From: Kiritimatiellia bacterium
Lineage (GTDB): Bacteria > Verrucomicrobiota > Kiritimatiellia > UBA8416 > JADHWI01
Direction of reading: 5' to 3'
NCBI GenBank assembly: GCA_030744755.1
Contig: JASLPY010000046.1
Location: 1-42,306 of the forward strand
DNA length: 42,306 nt
Under the pieces are notes generated by a model. The model saw only the letters and a list, made by a program, of their open reading frames with translations, was not told the DNA's origin and made no database searches. Position 1 is the stretch's first letter. Each line of letters starts with the position of its first letter. Positions 8,088 through 16,376 of this stretch are shown in pieces. A program made the position numbers and the translations under genes.

Positions 8088-8681
8088 CTATTTCACCAGG
8101 GAAGCAAATCCCATGAATGCCAGGCTGAGCAAACCGGCTGTGACGAGCGCTATGGCAACGCCCTGAAACGCCTTCGGGGGGTTGGCTCTGTCGATTTTCT
8201 CGCGCAGGCCCGTGAATATCACCAGTGCCACTGCAAATCCGAGAGCCGCCGCAAAACCAAATACGACGGCTTTAATGAAATTATACTCCAGCTGCACGTT
8301 CAGAACAGCTACACCCATAACGGCGCAGTTTGTTGTTATCAGTGGCAGGAAGATACCCAGGGCCCCGTGCAGGTTCGGGCTGAACCGTTTCATGGCGATG
8401 TCAACAAGCTGAACAAAAGACGCAATTATGAGGATAAACGCTATGATCTGGAGGTAACGGAGGTCTTTTCCGAAGACGCCTTCGGGGGCCAGCAGGAAAC
8501 GCTGCACTCCCCAAGTCACGGCGGATGCCGATGTCATCACGAAAATAACGGCGCCGCACATGCCAAGTGCAGTATCGAGCTTCTTTGATACGCCAAGAAA
8601 AGGGCAGATCCCGAGGAACCGGGTCAAAACGAAGTTGTTGACCAGTACTGCCCCGGCGATGATCAGAAAATAGCTAGCCAT
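8088..8681 (-). CDS. rnfA: Rnf complex membrane subunit RnfA
   Basis: First gene of the rnfABCDGE operon. It encodes a 197-residue membrane protein of six helices, with the conserved VNNFVLTRFLGICPFLGVSK segment (residues 14-33) and LITTNCAVMG near 100. These two cysteine segments are conserved across RnfA/NqrE and are tied to an in-membrane iron-sulfur centre. AAAGGTG at 8692-8698 is a good ribosome site eight bases before the ATG. The ABCDGE order is that of proteobacterial and Vibrio-type clusters rather than the CDGEAB order of clostridial acetogens. Upstream are 205 nt with REP-like palindromes, then the ATPase operon on the same strand. Confidence 0.95.
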   Translation of the reverse strand: MASYFLIIAGAVLVNNFVLTRFLGICPFLGVSKKLDTALGMCGAVIFVMTSASAVTWGVQRFLLAPEGVFGKDLRYLQIIAFILIIASFVQLVDIAMKRFSPNLHGALGIFLPLITTNCAVMGVAVLNVQLEYNFIKAVVFGFAAALGFAVALVIFTGLREKIDRANPPKAFQGVAIALVTAGLLSLAFMGFASLVK

Positions 8682-8789
8682 GCCAAAAACACCTTTGTAT
8701 TTCAGTCACGTGAAGCGCGGATAATACACATGGATGGACCGAAATGAGAAGCAAAAAAGGACAGAAAGTGCCGTTCAGAGCTGCCATCA

Positions 8790-8866
8790 GCGGGCCACAG
8801 GGTGGCCCGCCCACAGTCCGGGAAGCGGTTTTTTACACATTGGGCGGCCCATATTCTATGGGCCGC
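8790..8866. repeat. REP-like double palindrome, copy 1 (between atpK and rnfA)
   Basis: Hairpin A is GCGGGCCAC (8790-8798), AGG loop, GTGGCCCGC (8802-8810). Hairpin B is GCGGCCCAT (8844-8852), five-base loop, ATGGGCCGC (8858-8866). The same two nine-base stems with different loops occur at 40465-40512. Neither hairpin is directly followed by a T-run on the transcribed minus strand, so a classic terminator is not supported. It may protect or attenuate the message between the ATPase and rnf operons. Confidence 0.75.
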
Positions 8867-8886
8867 TCTCCCCACCGCTGGTTCCC

Positions 8887-9336
8887 TCAGAGCGCAATCA
8901 TTGCCAGGACCATGACAAAGATGGCCACCGTTTCGATGACACCCAGTGCAGTCAGGTAGTTCGTGAAGCCTTCACCTGTCTCGGCTAACGCCACAGATCC
9001 GGCTGCACCGGCTTTGCCCTGGAGCCACGCTGAGAAACCCATAGCCATGCCCGCGATAATACCGCCGCCCAGCAGGGAAGGGAACGATGTCCCCTCAGCA
9101 GCCTTTCCGTTGATGACGAAAAGCAGAATCATGCCGTAAATCGTCTGAGAGAGCGGTGCGCCCACGAATGTCACGAGCTTCATCGGTGCAGTCTTGCCCT
9201 GTGCGTAACACTTCTTCCATGCCCCGATGGCGGCGGCGCCTGCTGCACCTGTTCCAAGTGCGGATCCTATTGCTGCAAAACAAAGTGCTCCCATAGCTCC
9301 AAGTGTGCCCAGCGACGAGTTCATAGCTTCTTCCAT
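8887..9336 (-). CDS. atpK: V/A-type ATPase proteolipid subunit K (c ring)
   Basis: A 149-residue rotor-ring subunit made of two fused hairpins, four membrane helices in all. The ion-binding carboxylate is E135 in GVIETVAIF of the last helix. S63, Q64 and Y67 (PLSQTIYG) plus Q106 (WLQGKAGAAG) sit at the same spacing as T64, Q65, Y68, Q110 and E139 of the Na+-binding NtpK of Enterococcus hirae; the 29-residue Q-to-E spacing is identical. Only the hairpin-2 helix carries the acidic residue, as in NtpK. This points to Na+ rather than H+ coupling. An AGGGGGAT ribosome site precedes the ATG; M5 is an alternative start. It is the last gene of the ATPase operon. Confidence 0.93.
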   Translation of the reverse strand: MEEAMNSSLGTLGAMGALCFAAIGSALGTGAAGAAAIGAWKKCYAQGKTAPMKLVTFVGAPLSQTIYGMILLFVINGKAAEGTSFPSLLGGGIIAGMAMGFSAWLQGKAGAAGSVALAETGEGFTNYLTALGVIETVAIFVMVLAMIAL

Positions 9337-9351
9337 CTTGATCCCCCTGTT

Positions 9352-11154
9352 CTAAGTGTTAGTTGTTTCTGATCTTTTAAAAGGGTTGTACTTTCTGCCT
9401 GACCATTCCTGCTCTTTATGAGTTGAAAACTCGAGTGTGTTGAGCCTGACCCCGTGGACGAGGATACCCAGCACGCACAGCAGTATGTTGAGCCCGTGAC
9501 CGGCGGCAAGTATCAATGCAATGAATGGAATGGTCCAGACTTTCGAGAAGTCCAGTCTCATTGCCATGTCGTTGAAGCTCTGGGCTACAGAGAGCGACGC
9601 CATGCCTACCGCGAAAAGGCGGATGTAGGATATGACATCTACAAAACAGCTCACGAGAGCGAGTGGAAACATGATATGTTCTATTTTTTCCTGCTTGAAC
9701 TCTTCTGATGAAGACATGAACAGGAGTATCAGCAGGACAGACACCGCGAGCATGGCGTAAGCAAATCCCGGGAACGGATCACCTACTACCATGGCGCATG
9801 CCGCGAAGTACATAGTCCAAACAAGAGTAATCCAGCCGAACTGCGCAATCCATTTCTTGTTTGGATAGATGACTATCGAGTTCCATATATGGGCGATTGT
9901 CAAGTGACAGGCGCCTATGAAGAAACTGAGCTTCATTATGTGGTTACGCGATTCGATTACACCGTCGGTCAGCCACGGCATCCTCAGGTTGCGAAGAACT
10001 TCCGGCAAGAACTCCGGTTTGATCCCAAAGTAGTTGTTAGTGAGAACTCCCCACATTATCGTACAGGTGCTCAGGATGTAAAAGAGAGTGAAGGGGTATG
10101 ACGGAGCATCAGGTTTCTTCTTCCTCATAAAAGCGGTCAGTCCAAGGAAAAGCAGCCCGTAACCGGCGTCACCGATAAGAATTGCAAAGAAAATGCTGAA
10201 AAAGATCAGGAAAAGGGAGCTGATATCAGCCTCATGATATCCGGGGAGAATCTGCAGTACATCGAATATGGCCTTTATGGGTTTGACAAATCTTGGATAG
10301 CGCACCAGCGTTGGTACCGCGGAAGCGTCCAGGGGCTCTTCCACCACAAGTCCCCAACCGTGGCGGTCAAGGACAGTGCGGAGATCATCAACACGGTCTT
10401 CCGGGCAGAATCCCTGGAGATAGGAGATTGCACGATCATGCCCCATCCCGCCGCGAGCTTTCACAAATGCCTGCCGTTCCTCAAGTTCATGCTCGTAGCC
10501 CGTGACAGCCTTGTATTCGGAGCTGAGGTCGCAGAGCTGTGATTCCACAGCCTGTAGCTCCCGTTTCACGTTCTCGAGATCTTCGAGCAGGACGCCCAGC
10601 GATTTCTCCGGTAGCGGCGGTTCGTGCGCGTCCATTTCGAATTCCGAAGTTGCCGTTACTGCAAAATGTATGCCTTCGGTATCCGACGTCAGGATGTGAA
10701 CACTTGCATCGTCCGGGACTTCGATGGGGTGCTTTGGAGATGCCGAGAAAAGTCTGACATATATTCCTTTCTCGGCAAGCGAGTGAAGAAGGCCGGGATC
10801 GAAATCTCCGAAAGGTTCCAGCAGCGATATATCGTGGTGAAGTACTTCACGGTGATCTTCCAGTTCTTTTCCGTGCTGAAGAAGCTGTGAGACCTTCTCT
10901 ACTGTTTCGGCGGCAGATACAGCTTCGTGATCGTGACTGTGTTGCAGGCCGTGGTGTTCATGAGCATACAGGTCGAGAGCCGAGGAGGCCGCCTTTGCCC
11001 GTTCAAGCTCCTGTCGGACGTCATTCACGTCATCCCCCTGCGGTTCCTGCACGGGAACAAGGTGAAGAACTCCGATGTCTCTCAGTTCTTCAAGCGTACT
11101 CTCCTTGTCGCGCGTTTGGCACAACAGGGTGATCTGTTTCATTTTAACGATCAT
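9352..11154 (-). CDS. atpI: V/A-type ATPase stator membrane subunit I (a)
   Basis: A 600-residue stator subunit. The N-terminal half (to about 290) is cytoplasmic, with long helical stretches that contact the peripheral stalk. The C-terminal half has about seven or eight membrane helices, including IGDAGYGLLFLGL and the ion-channel helix SYIRLFAVGMASLSVAQSF, whose arginine is the essential positive charge of the family. The start MIVKMKQITLL matches relatives that begin MIVKM; M5 is possible. It is followed by atpK within about 15 nt and preceded by atpD. Confidence 0.93.
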   Translation of the reverse strand: MIVKMKQITLLCQTRDKESTLEELRDIGVLHLVPVQEPQGDDVNDVRQELERAKAASSALDLYAHEHHGLQHSHDHEAVSAAETVEKVSQLLQHGKELEDHREVLHHDISLLEPFGDFDPGLLHSLAEKGIYVRLFSASPKHPIEVPDDASVHILTSDTEGIHFAVTATSEFEMDAHEPPLPEKSLGVLLEDLENVKRELQAVESQLCDLSSEYKAVTGYEHELEERQAFVKARGGMGHDRAISYLQGFCPEDRVDDLRTVLDRHGWGLVVEEPLDASAVPTLVRYPRFVKPIKAIFDVLQILPGYHEADISSLFLIFFSIFFAILIGDAGYGLLFLGLTAFMRKKKPDAPSYPFTLFYILSTCTIMWGVLTNNYFGIKPEFLPEVLRNLRMPWLTDGVIESRNHIMKLSFFIGACHLTIAHIWNSIVIYPNKKWIAQFGWITLVWTMYFAACAMVVGDPFPGFAYAMLAVSVLLILLFMSSSEEFKQEKIEHIMFPLALVSCFVDVISYIRLFAVGMASLSVAQSFNDMAMRLDFSKVWTIPFIALILAAGHGLNILLCVLGILVHGVRLNTLEFSTHKEQEWSGRKYNPFKRSETTNT

Positions 11155-11229
11155 GGTGCTGTTCTGACCCTCTGTGGAATCACTGTTTCAAGCTTCACGT
11201 TCAGAGCGCATCTCCGGTGGTGAGTCTTG

Positions 11230-11817
11230 CTACGCGCCTCTTTTCTTTGCGATTTTTCCTCGAACCACGGCTGCCGTCTGCTCATCTCCAAGAAATATCT
11301 TGATGATCCTGATGTGCTCGCGGCATTCCGGTATCTTGACTTTTTCGAAAAGGTTTACCCGCTGGGATGTGGTCCGCAGTTCCTCGGCAATCAGGCGGTA
11401 CTGCTCCTCAAGGATCTCTCTTTCCACCTTCAAGCGCACGAGGTCTTCGATTGCATCCATGGCGTCATCGACCCAGGAAGGCGTTTCGAAGAGGTCGATA
11501 GAACCCCTTTCTATATCGACTTTCTGGAGAATGGGTATCCTGACGCCCGCAATATTGCCTTCCTCAGTCTGCACTGACGGAAGTCCCATCATGTCCTCCA
11601 GACCCACCGGCTCGGAAAAGAGCCTGGCCCAGGACATGATCTGTTCGCGTTTCTGTTTCTCGACTTCCGCCTTCTGATCAATCACCGCCTGAATAGCCTG
11701 CAGTTCAGCTTGCAACTGCTGTTTCTTCAATTGCAGCATAGGCAGAAAGCGTTCGAAGCGAGTCAATGCATCCCGCTGCGCCTTCAGTTCATTCTTAGTG
11801 TGCTTTATTGCAGCCAT
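11230..11817 (-). CDS. atpD: V/A-type ATPase central-stalk subunit D
   Basis: A 195-residue, almost wholly helical protein forming the rotating axle inside the A3B3 head. It starts IKHTKNELKAQRDALTRFERFLPMLQLKKQQL in segments typical of the family and ends in a second long helix (SQRVNLFEKVKIPECREHIRIIKIFLGDEQ), the usual antiparallel coiled coil. It lies two bases after the atpB stop. No subunit F or C gene is next to it, unlike Thermus or Enterococcus operons. Confidence 0.93.
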   Translation of the reverse strand: MAAIKHTKNELKAQRDALTRFERFLPMLQLKKQQLQAELQAIQAVIDQKAEVEKQKREQIMSWARLFSEPVGLEDMMGLPSVQTEEGNIAGVRIPILQKVDIERGSIDLFETPSWVDDAMDAIEDLVRLKVEREILEEQYRLIAEELRTTSQRVNLFEKVKIPECREHIRIIKIFLGDEQTAAVVRGKIAKKRGA

Positions 11818-11819
11818 GT

Positions 11820-13151
11820 TTAGTCACTCGCCACGGCGACTGCTTCCGGCTTCTGACCGTTTGACGGCCAGAAGGCGTCAATCAGTTCAGAGTGTATTCC
11901 CGTTTCTACCGGGTCAAAACACTCTGCCAGTATCTTCCATCCCAAATCCAGCGCTTCCTCAAGGGGAATGTTGACGGAAAGATCCATCATCTCGGACTCA
12001 AACCGCTCGCCATACTTGAGGAGCCTGTTGTCCCACTCGCTCATACGGAAGCCCATGGACTGCTTCTCTGTCGTTTCCTTGTAGCCCGCGTAGAGCTGGA
12101 TCATTGTGTCCATGATCGTACGGTGGTCATCCCTGGTATCCCCGTTGACCTGCTGTTTAAGTCTGCTGAGCGATCCGAAAGGTTCTATCCTCGCATTTCG
12201 AAGGTAGAACTGGCCCTCCGTGATGTAGCCGGTATTGTCAGGAACCGGGTGGGTCACATCATCGCCCGGCATTGTTGTGGCGGCCAGGATCGTTATGGAC
12301 CCGGCGGTGTCAAAGTCGACGGCTTTCTCGTACCTCGATGCGAGCTGACTGTAAAGATCGCCGGGATAGCCACGGTTGGATGGAATCTGTTCCATCGTGA
12401 TGGCGATTTCCTTCATGGCATCGGCGAAGTTGGTCATGTCGGTCAAGAGCACAAGCACGCGCTTGCCCTCCAGTGCGAACTGCTCGGCAACTGCGAGGCT
12501 GATATCCGGCACTAGAAGGCATTCAACGACGGGATCGGCAGCCGTGTGGACGAACATGACGGTACGCGACAGTGCACCGCTTTCTTCGAGCGTGTCCCTG
12601 AACGTGAGGTAGTCGTCATGCTTGAGCCCCATACCGCCAAGGATGATGACATCCACTTCAGCCTGGAGAGCGATTCTGGCAAGCAGTGGGTTATATGGTT
12701 CACCAGCCCTTGCGAAGATCGGGAGCTTCTGGGATTCCACGAGCGTGTTGAAAACATCGATCATCGGGATGCCCGTTCGCACCATCTTGCAGGGAATGAT
12801 CCTCTTGGACGGATTCACCGAAGGGCCGCCAATGTTTGTGAGGTTCTCCGTGAGAGTAGGGCCGTTGTCGCGCGGTTGTACGCCGCCTGTGAATGCCCTT
12901 CCCAGCAGGGCGTCCGAAAACGGCACCTGCATGGCGTGTCCGAGAAACCGAACTCTTGCGTCTGTGGCAACACCCCTGGATCCGGCAAACACCTGCAGTG
13001 ATACTTCGCCGTGCTCAAGGCGGATGACCTGGGCCAGCGAAGATCCGTGACGCGATGTCACCTCGGCGAGCTCACGATACTTAACATTATCGGCACGGAT
13101 AGTGATCACGTTGCCTGCAATACGCTCAACGTGGTGATAGACCTTATGCAT
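11820..13151 (-). CDS. atpB: V/A-type ATPase non-catalytic subunit B
   Basis: A 443-residue subunit that alternates with A in the head and helps form the nucleotide sites. It lacks a Walker A motif, as expected. Conserved stretches include [35 protein letters not shown] [22 protein letters not shown] and [15 protein letters not shown]. Its ATG overlaps the last eight bases of atpA, suggesting coupled translation and equal amounts of A and B. Confidence 0.95.
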   Translation of the reverse strand: MHKVYHHVERIAGNVITIRADNVKYRELAEVTSRHGSSLAQVIRLEHGEVSLQVFAGSRGVATDARVRFLGHAMQVPFSDALLGRAFTGGVQPRDNGPTLTENLTNIGGPSVNPSKRIIPCKMVRTGIPMIDVFNTLVESQKLPIFARAGEPYNPLLARIALQAEVDVIILGGMGLKHDDYLTFRDTLEESGALSRTVMFVHTAADPVVECLLVPDISLAVAEQFALEGKRVLVLLTDMTNFADAMKEIAITMEQIPSNRGYPGDLYSQLASRYEKAVDFDTAGSITILAATTMPGDDVTHPVPDNTGYITEGQFYLRNARIEPFGSLSRLKQQVNGDTRDDHRTIMDTMIQLYAGYKETTEKQSMGFRMSEWDNRLLKYGERFESEMMDLSVNIPLEEALDLGWKILAECFDPVETGIHSELIDAFWPSNGQKPEAVAVASD

Positions 13152-14877
13152 TCTTGCTTACCTCCGATACCGCCTTGTCCAGGCGCGCCTGAGCCTCTTT
13201 GAACCCATCCTGATCTGTTTTAAGGCGGTTCCAATCTCTTGTCAGCTGGGTTAGTTCGTGAAAGAACCTTCGCGCGGCGTCTTTATCCTCAAAGGTCATA
13301 GAGCTCTTCAATATTTCCGCGATAACTCCAAAGACCTGTTTCTGACGCTCTGCCGGCGTCGCCCCGTCAACTGTATCATAAGCGTTCTGCTGAAGGTAAA
13401 CGGCGTCCAGGTACTCGGCCTTTAGATACATTATAAAGTCATCGTCGGACGTTCCTTCCTCTCCCACGACCTTCATCATCTGGCCTACTTCAGTGCCTCT
13501 GCGGAGTAGGTCGGCCGCGAAGGCTACGACCTCATTGTCCACTACAGTGTTGTACTTGCTCCAGCTGTCCAGTGGATCGATGGCGGGATAGCGACGAGCA
13601 TCCGACCGTGAGCGCGAAAGCCCGTGAAAGGCGCCGACAACCTTCAATGTTGCCTGTGTGACAGGTTCGTCGAAGTTGCCGCCGGCGGGACTTACCGTGC
13701 CCCCAATGGTGATGGATCCGGATCGGCCATCTTTGAGGCGGACAATGCCGCCGCGTTCGTAGAAACTGGCGATAACCGACTCCAGGTAGGCTGGAAATGC
13801 TTCTTCTCCAGGAATCTCCTCGAGACGCCCGGACGTTTCGCGTAGCGCCTGCGCCCAGCGGGATGTCGAATCGGCCAGTAAGAGAACGTCCAGACCCATA
13901 AGCCGATAGTAGCCGGCGATGGTGACTCCCGTGTATACCGAAGCTTCACGGGCTGCCACGGGCATCGAACTCGTGTTGCAGATGATTACCGTCCTGTCCA
14001 TGAGGCTCTTGCCGGTTCGCGGATCGGTCAGCTCCGGAAACTCGCGAAGCGTTTCGACGACCTCTCCGGCTCTTTCACCACAAGCGGCGATGACAACAAT
14101 ATCCACTTCCGCGTTGCGACTGGTAATCTGCTGGAGAACGGTCTTGCCCGCGCCGAAAGGTCCGGGAATGCAGTATGTTCCGCCGCGTGCAACAGGGAAG
14201 AACGTATCGACAATGCGAACCTGGGTTACCAGGGGTTCCGTTGGGCGCAATCGCTCGGCGTATGCCGTGATCGGCATCTTCACCGGCCATCGCTGAAACA
14301 TGCAAACATCCACCGAGTTGCCGGCTTCGTCCTTGAGCTGGGCTATGGTCTTCTCAATCGTGTAAGAACCAGCCGGTGCTACAGTCTCGACCGTGAAGGT
14401 TCCCTTGAATGCGAATGGAACCATAATGGCATGCTCGAAGATTCCTTCGGGTACAGTGCCAAGGATTTCACCCGCTGTGACGGTGTCGCCGGGAGATGCC
14501 TTGGGTGTGAAATCCCACTTGGCGGATCTATCCAGCGAGTCCATGTACATACCTCTCTGGAGGAAGAACCCGCATTCCTCTGCCAGATCGGGCAGTGGAT
14601 TCTGCAACCCGTCGTAAATGCCTTTAAGAAGACCCGGACCGAGTTCCACGGAGAGCAAGTCTCCCGTGAAATCCACTGTTCCCCCTACGGTAAGGTCCGT
14701 AGTGTCTTCAAAAACCTGCATGTCGGCAAGATTGCCTCTGATTCGGACAATTTCGGCCATGAGGCCAAGATCGCCGATTTTTGCATATCCGACTTCATTC
14801 TGGCCGACCGCTCCTTCGAACGCGACGGTAAGCATGTTGCCGTTAACCCCGACTATTGTTCCTGTTGCATGGCTCAT
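13144..14877 (-). CDS. atpA: V/A-type ATPase catalytic subunit A
   Basis: A 577-residue catalytic subunit. The P-loop is GPFGAGKTV near residue 230. It also has [10 protein letters not shown], the Walker B-type strand [16 protein letters not shown] and the extra non-homologous bulge domain between about 115 and 190 that separates A subunits from F-type beta. It binds and hydrolyses or makes ATP. A gap of about 65 nt separates it from the DUF2764 gene upstream, and it overlaps atpB downstream. Whether the complex works as synthase or pump is not shown by sequence. Confidence 0.95.
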   Translation of the reverse strand: MSHATGTIVGVNGNMLTVAFEGAVGQNEVGYAKIGDLGLMAEIVRIRGNLADMQVFEDTTDLTVGGTVDFTGDLLSVELGPGLLKGIYDGLQNPLPDLAEECGFFLQRGMYMDSLDRSAKWDFTPKASPGDTVTAGEILGTVPEGIFEHAIMVPFAFKGTFTVETVAPAGSYTIEKTIAQLKDEAGNSVDVCMFQRWPVKMPITAYAERLRPTEPLVTQVRIVDTFFPVARGGTYCIPGPFGAGKTVLQQITSRNAEVDIVVIAACGERAGEVVETLREFPELTDPRTGKSLMDRTVIICNTSSMPVAAREASVYTGVTIAGYYRLMGLDVLLLADSTSRWAQALRETSGRLEEIPGEEAFPAYLESVIASFYERGGIVRLKDGRSGSITIGGTVSPAGGNFDEPVTQATLKVVGAFHGLSRSRSDARRYPAIDPLDSWSKYNTVVDNEVVAFAADLLRRGTEVGQMMKVVGEEGTSDDDFIMYLKAEYLDAVYLQQNAYDTVDGATPAERQKQVFGVIAEILKSSMTFEDKDAARRFFHELTQLTRDWNRLKTDQDGFKEAQARLDKAVSEVSKNA

Positions 14878-14942
14878 AGCTTGTCCTTAGCACGGTATCG
14901 ATGCGGCAGGAGGCCTGCCAATGTATCTTCCTTGCTTTTCTA

Positions 14943-15497
14943 CTATTCTTCGTCCGTATCGGTGTCGATTCCTTCATCGCCAGGCTGACGATTCACCATC
15001 GATTCCACTTCCTGTTTTCCTGTTTCCTCATCGAAAGAAGCCCAGCGTATTGCCAGGCGCAGTTTCAACGCATAGCTGAGCACAGCCGCCGCTGAAAATG
15101 CATTGTATCCTTCGATTTCCTCAATCAACGACCAGCGACAGGCGTCCAGGGCTTTCTCCCTGCCCAGGGGCGACCCGGTCGCGAATGCTTCGTCTACAGC
15201 CAGTTCGATCGCAGTGTCAAAGTCCTCATGTTCCCTCACGTAGGGAGACGGATCCAGCTTCTTATGGTGTGCCCTTGCCTTGGCTATCGTGTTGCGCAAC
15301 TGTGTTTCCTTTTCACGCCACTTGCTCACCGTGGGGTGATCAGAGGCGACGCCGTCTTCAAGTACAGCGCGCAGCGCGAGCGAGTCCCGGGCCACCAGGT
15401 GATCATCGCACAGTTCGACGAAGTCGGAGAGAGACATGCGTGGCGCTTCGTCCATCGTGACCGGCGGAAGACTTGATGCGAGGTAGTAATAATTCAC
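14943..15497 (-). CDS. DUF2764 family protein of the V-ATPase operon
   Basis: A 184-residue protein of the family that sits between atpE and atpA in V-ATPase operons of Chlamydiae, Spirochaetes and Bacteroidetes. The N-terminus NYYYLASSLPP followed by an LxxF..LC segment is the family signature. The rest is helical and charged, with an acidic tail (DTDTDEE). The start is GTG with GGAG eight bases upstream. These operons lack recognisable C, F and G subunits, so this protein may take the place of a stalk subunit such as C; that is inference. Soluble, no signal peptide. Confidence 0.85.
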   Translation of the reverse strand: MNYYYLASSLPPVTMDEAPRMSLSDFVELCDDHLVARDSLALRAVLEDGVASDHPTVSKWREKETQLRNTIAKARAHHKKLDPSPYVREHEDFDTAIELAVDEAFATGSPLGREKALDACRWSLIEEIEGYNAFSAAAVLSYALKLRLAIRWASFDEETGKQEVESMVNRQPGDEGIDTDTDEE

Positions 15498-15515
15498 CGA
15501 ATACTCTCCGGAATC

Positions 15516-16133
15516 TTAGTCGTCATTCGGAGCTGGACTTCCTTTGACTATTTCGGCAAGGCGTGGCCGAAGCAGGGAGCATAAGGCCTCGGTAATGGCT
15601 TCCTTCGAGAAATCGTGCTCAACTTTACCGTTGGCGGTTGCTACGCGGAAGCCGCCCGTCAGGCTGTCGTCGGCCCTGATGTCGACCCCGGCCTTCATCT
15701 CGCCCGAAAGCTCGGAAAGCAGACCATCCATGATCTTCTGCTGTTCCTCAGCCGGCAGGGAGACCTCGATGCCCGTTTCATCATCGCAGTAGGCTGCTAC
15801 CACCTTGATCAGCATCTGGCGGACAGTGTCGGCGTCAAGAGCCTCGCCCACCTGTCGATCCACGAGCCGCTGAAATGATCCGTTGATTGCTTTCTGAACG
15901 GAAAGAATGACGTCCCTTGCGGATTGTTCCAGAGAACGCGTGCCACGTGCAGCAAACTGTTCGGATTCCTGTTCCGCCTTCTTGAGGGTCTTCTCCCCTT
16001 CAGCCTTGGCCTCTTCTACTATGCTCTCGGCTTCCACTTTGGCTTGCGCCACAATGGTTTCCGCCTCGCCTTCGGCCTTTTCGATGCCATCTTTCTGTAT
16101 TCGTTCCAATAGACTCTGAAGCTCTTCCGCCAT
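15516..16133 (-). CDS. atpE: V/A-type ATPase peripheral-stalk subunit E
   Basis: A 205-residue stator-stalk protein and first gene of the ATPase operon. A long charged N-terminal helix rich in Ala, Glu and Lys (EGEAETIVAQAKVEAESIV...) leads to the globular C-terminal domain containing RADDSLTGGFRVATANGKVEHDF. I set the start at 16133, where MAEELQSLLERI begins with AGAGG six bases upstream; a codon 78 bases earlier would add an unconserved stretch. A perfect inverted repeat lies about 80 nt upstream and may control the operon. Confidence 0.9.
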   Translation of the reverse strand: MAEELQSLLERIQKDGIEKAEGEAETIVAQAKVEAESIVEEAKAEGEKTLKKAEQESEQFAARGTRSLEQSARDVILSVQKAINGSFQRLVDRQVGEALDADTVRQMLIKVVAAYCDDETGIEVSLPAEEQQKIMDGLLSELSGEMKAGVDIRADDSLTGGFRVATANGKVEHDFSKEAITEALCSLLRPRLAEIVKGSPAPNDD

Positions 16134-16212
16134 AGCTGGCCTCTCTTGTTTGTTTTCCTTCTCAGCAAAAAAAGGGACAGCCACTGTGTGGTATTTCTTC
16201 CACGGTGTCAAG

Positions 16213-16250
16213 GCGACGTGTCAGAAAAGGAAGGTTTTATGACACGTCGC
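16213..16250. promoter_or_regulatory. Perfect 11-bp inverted repeat upstream of atpE
   Basis: GCGACGTGTCA (16213-16223) and TGACACGTCGC (16240-16250) flank a 16-nt loop. A further GTGTCA at 16205-16210 gives a direct repeat 13 bp from the copy at 16218-16223. It lies between the nifJ stop and atpE. It could be an operator for a dimeric regulator or an RNA hairpin in the leader. No T-run follows closely, so a plain terminator is less likely. Confidence 0.5.
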
Positions 16251-16376
16251 GGACAATTTGGCCGGCAGCCCTATTCAATATGACCCATAACAACCTATGT
16301 AATCATGTGTTCGTGCCCGTTCAAACCGTTCCCGTGGCAGGCACGAACGCTCTGTACTGTAGGGAAATACCGGCGC

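Noticed and set aside
8721..8754. Sigma-70 promoter for rnfA (TATTAT at 8721-8726, TTGCTT at 8749-8754 on the minus strand)
   Set aside because: The spacing is about 22 bases, too long for a confident call.
8829..8834. TTTTTT on the plus strand as the end of a terminator
   Set aside because: It is 18 nt from the nearest hairpin and on the strand opposite to the flanking genes, so it does not serve them.
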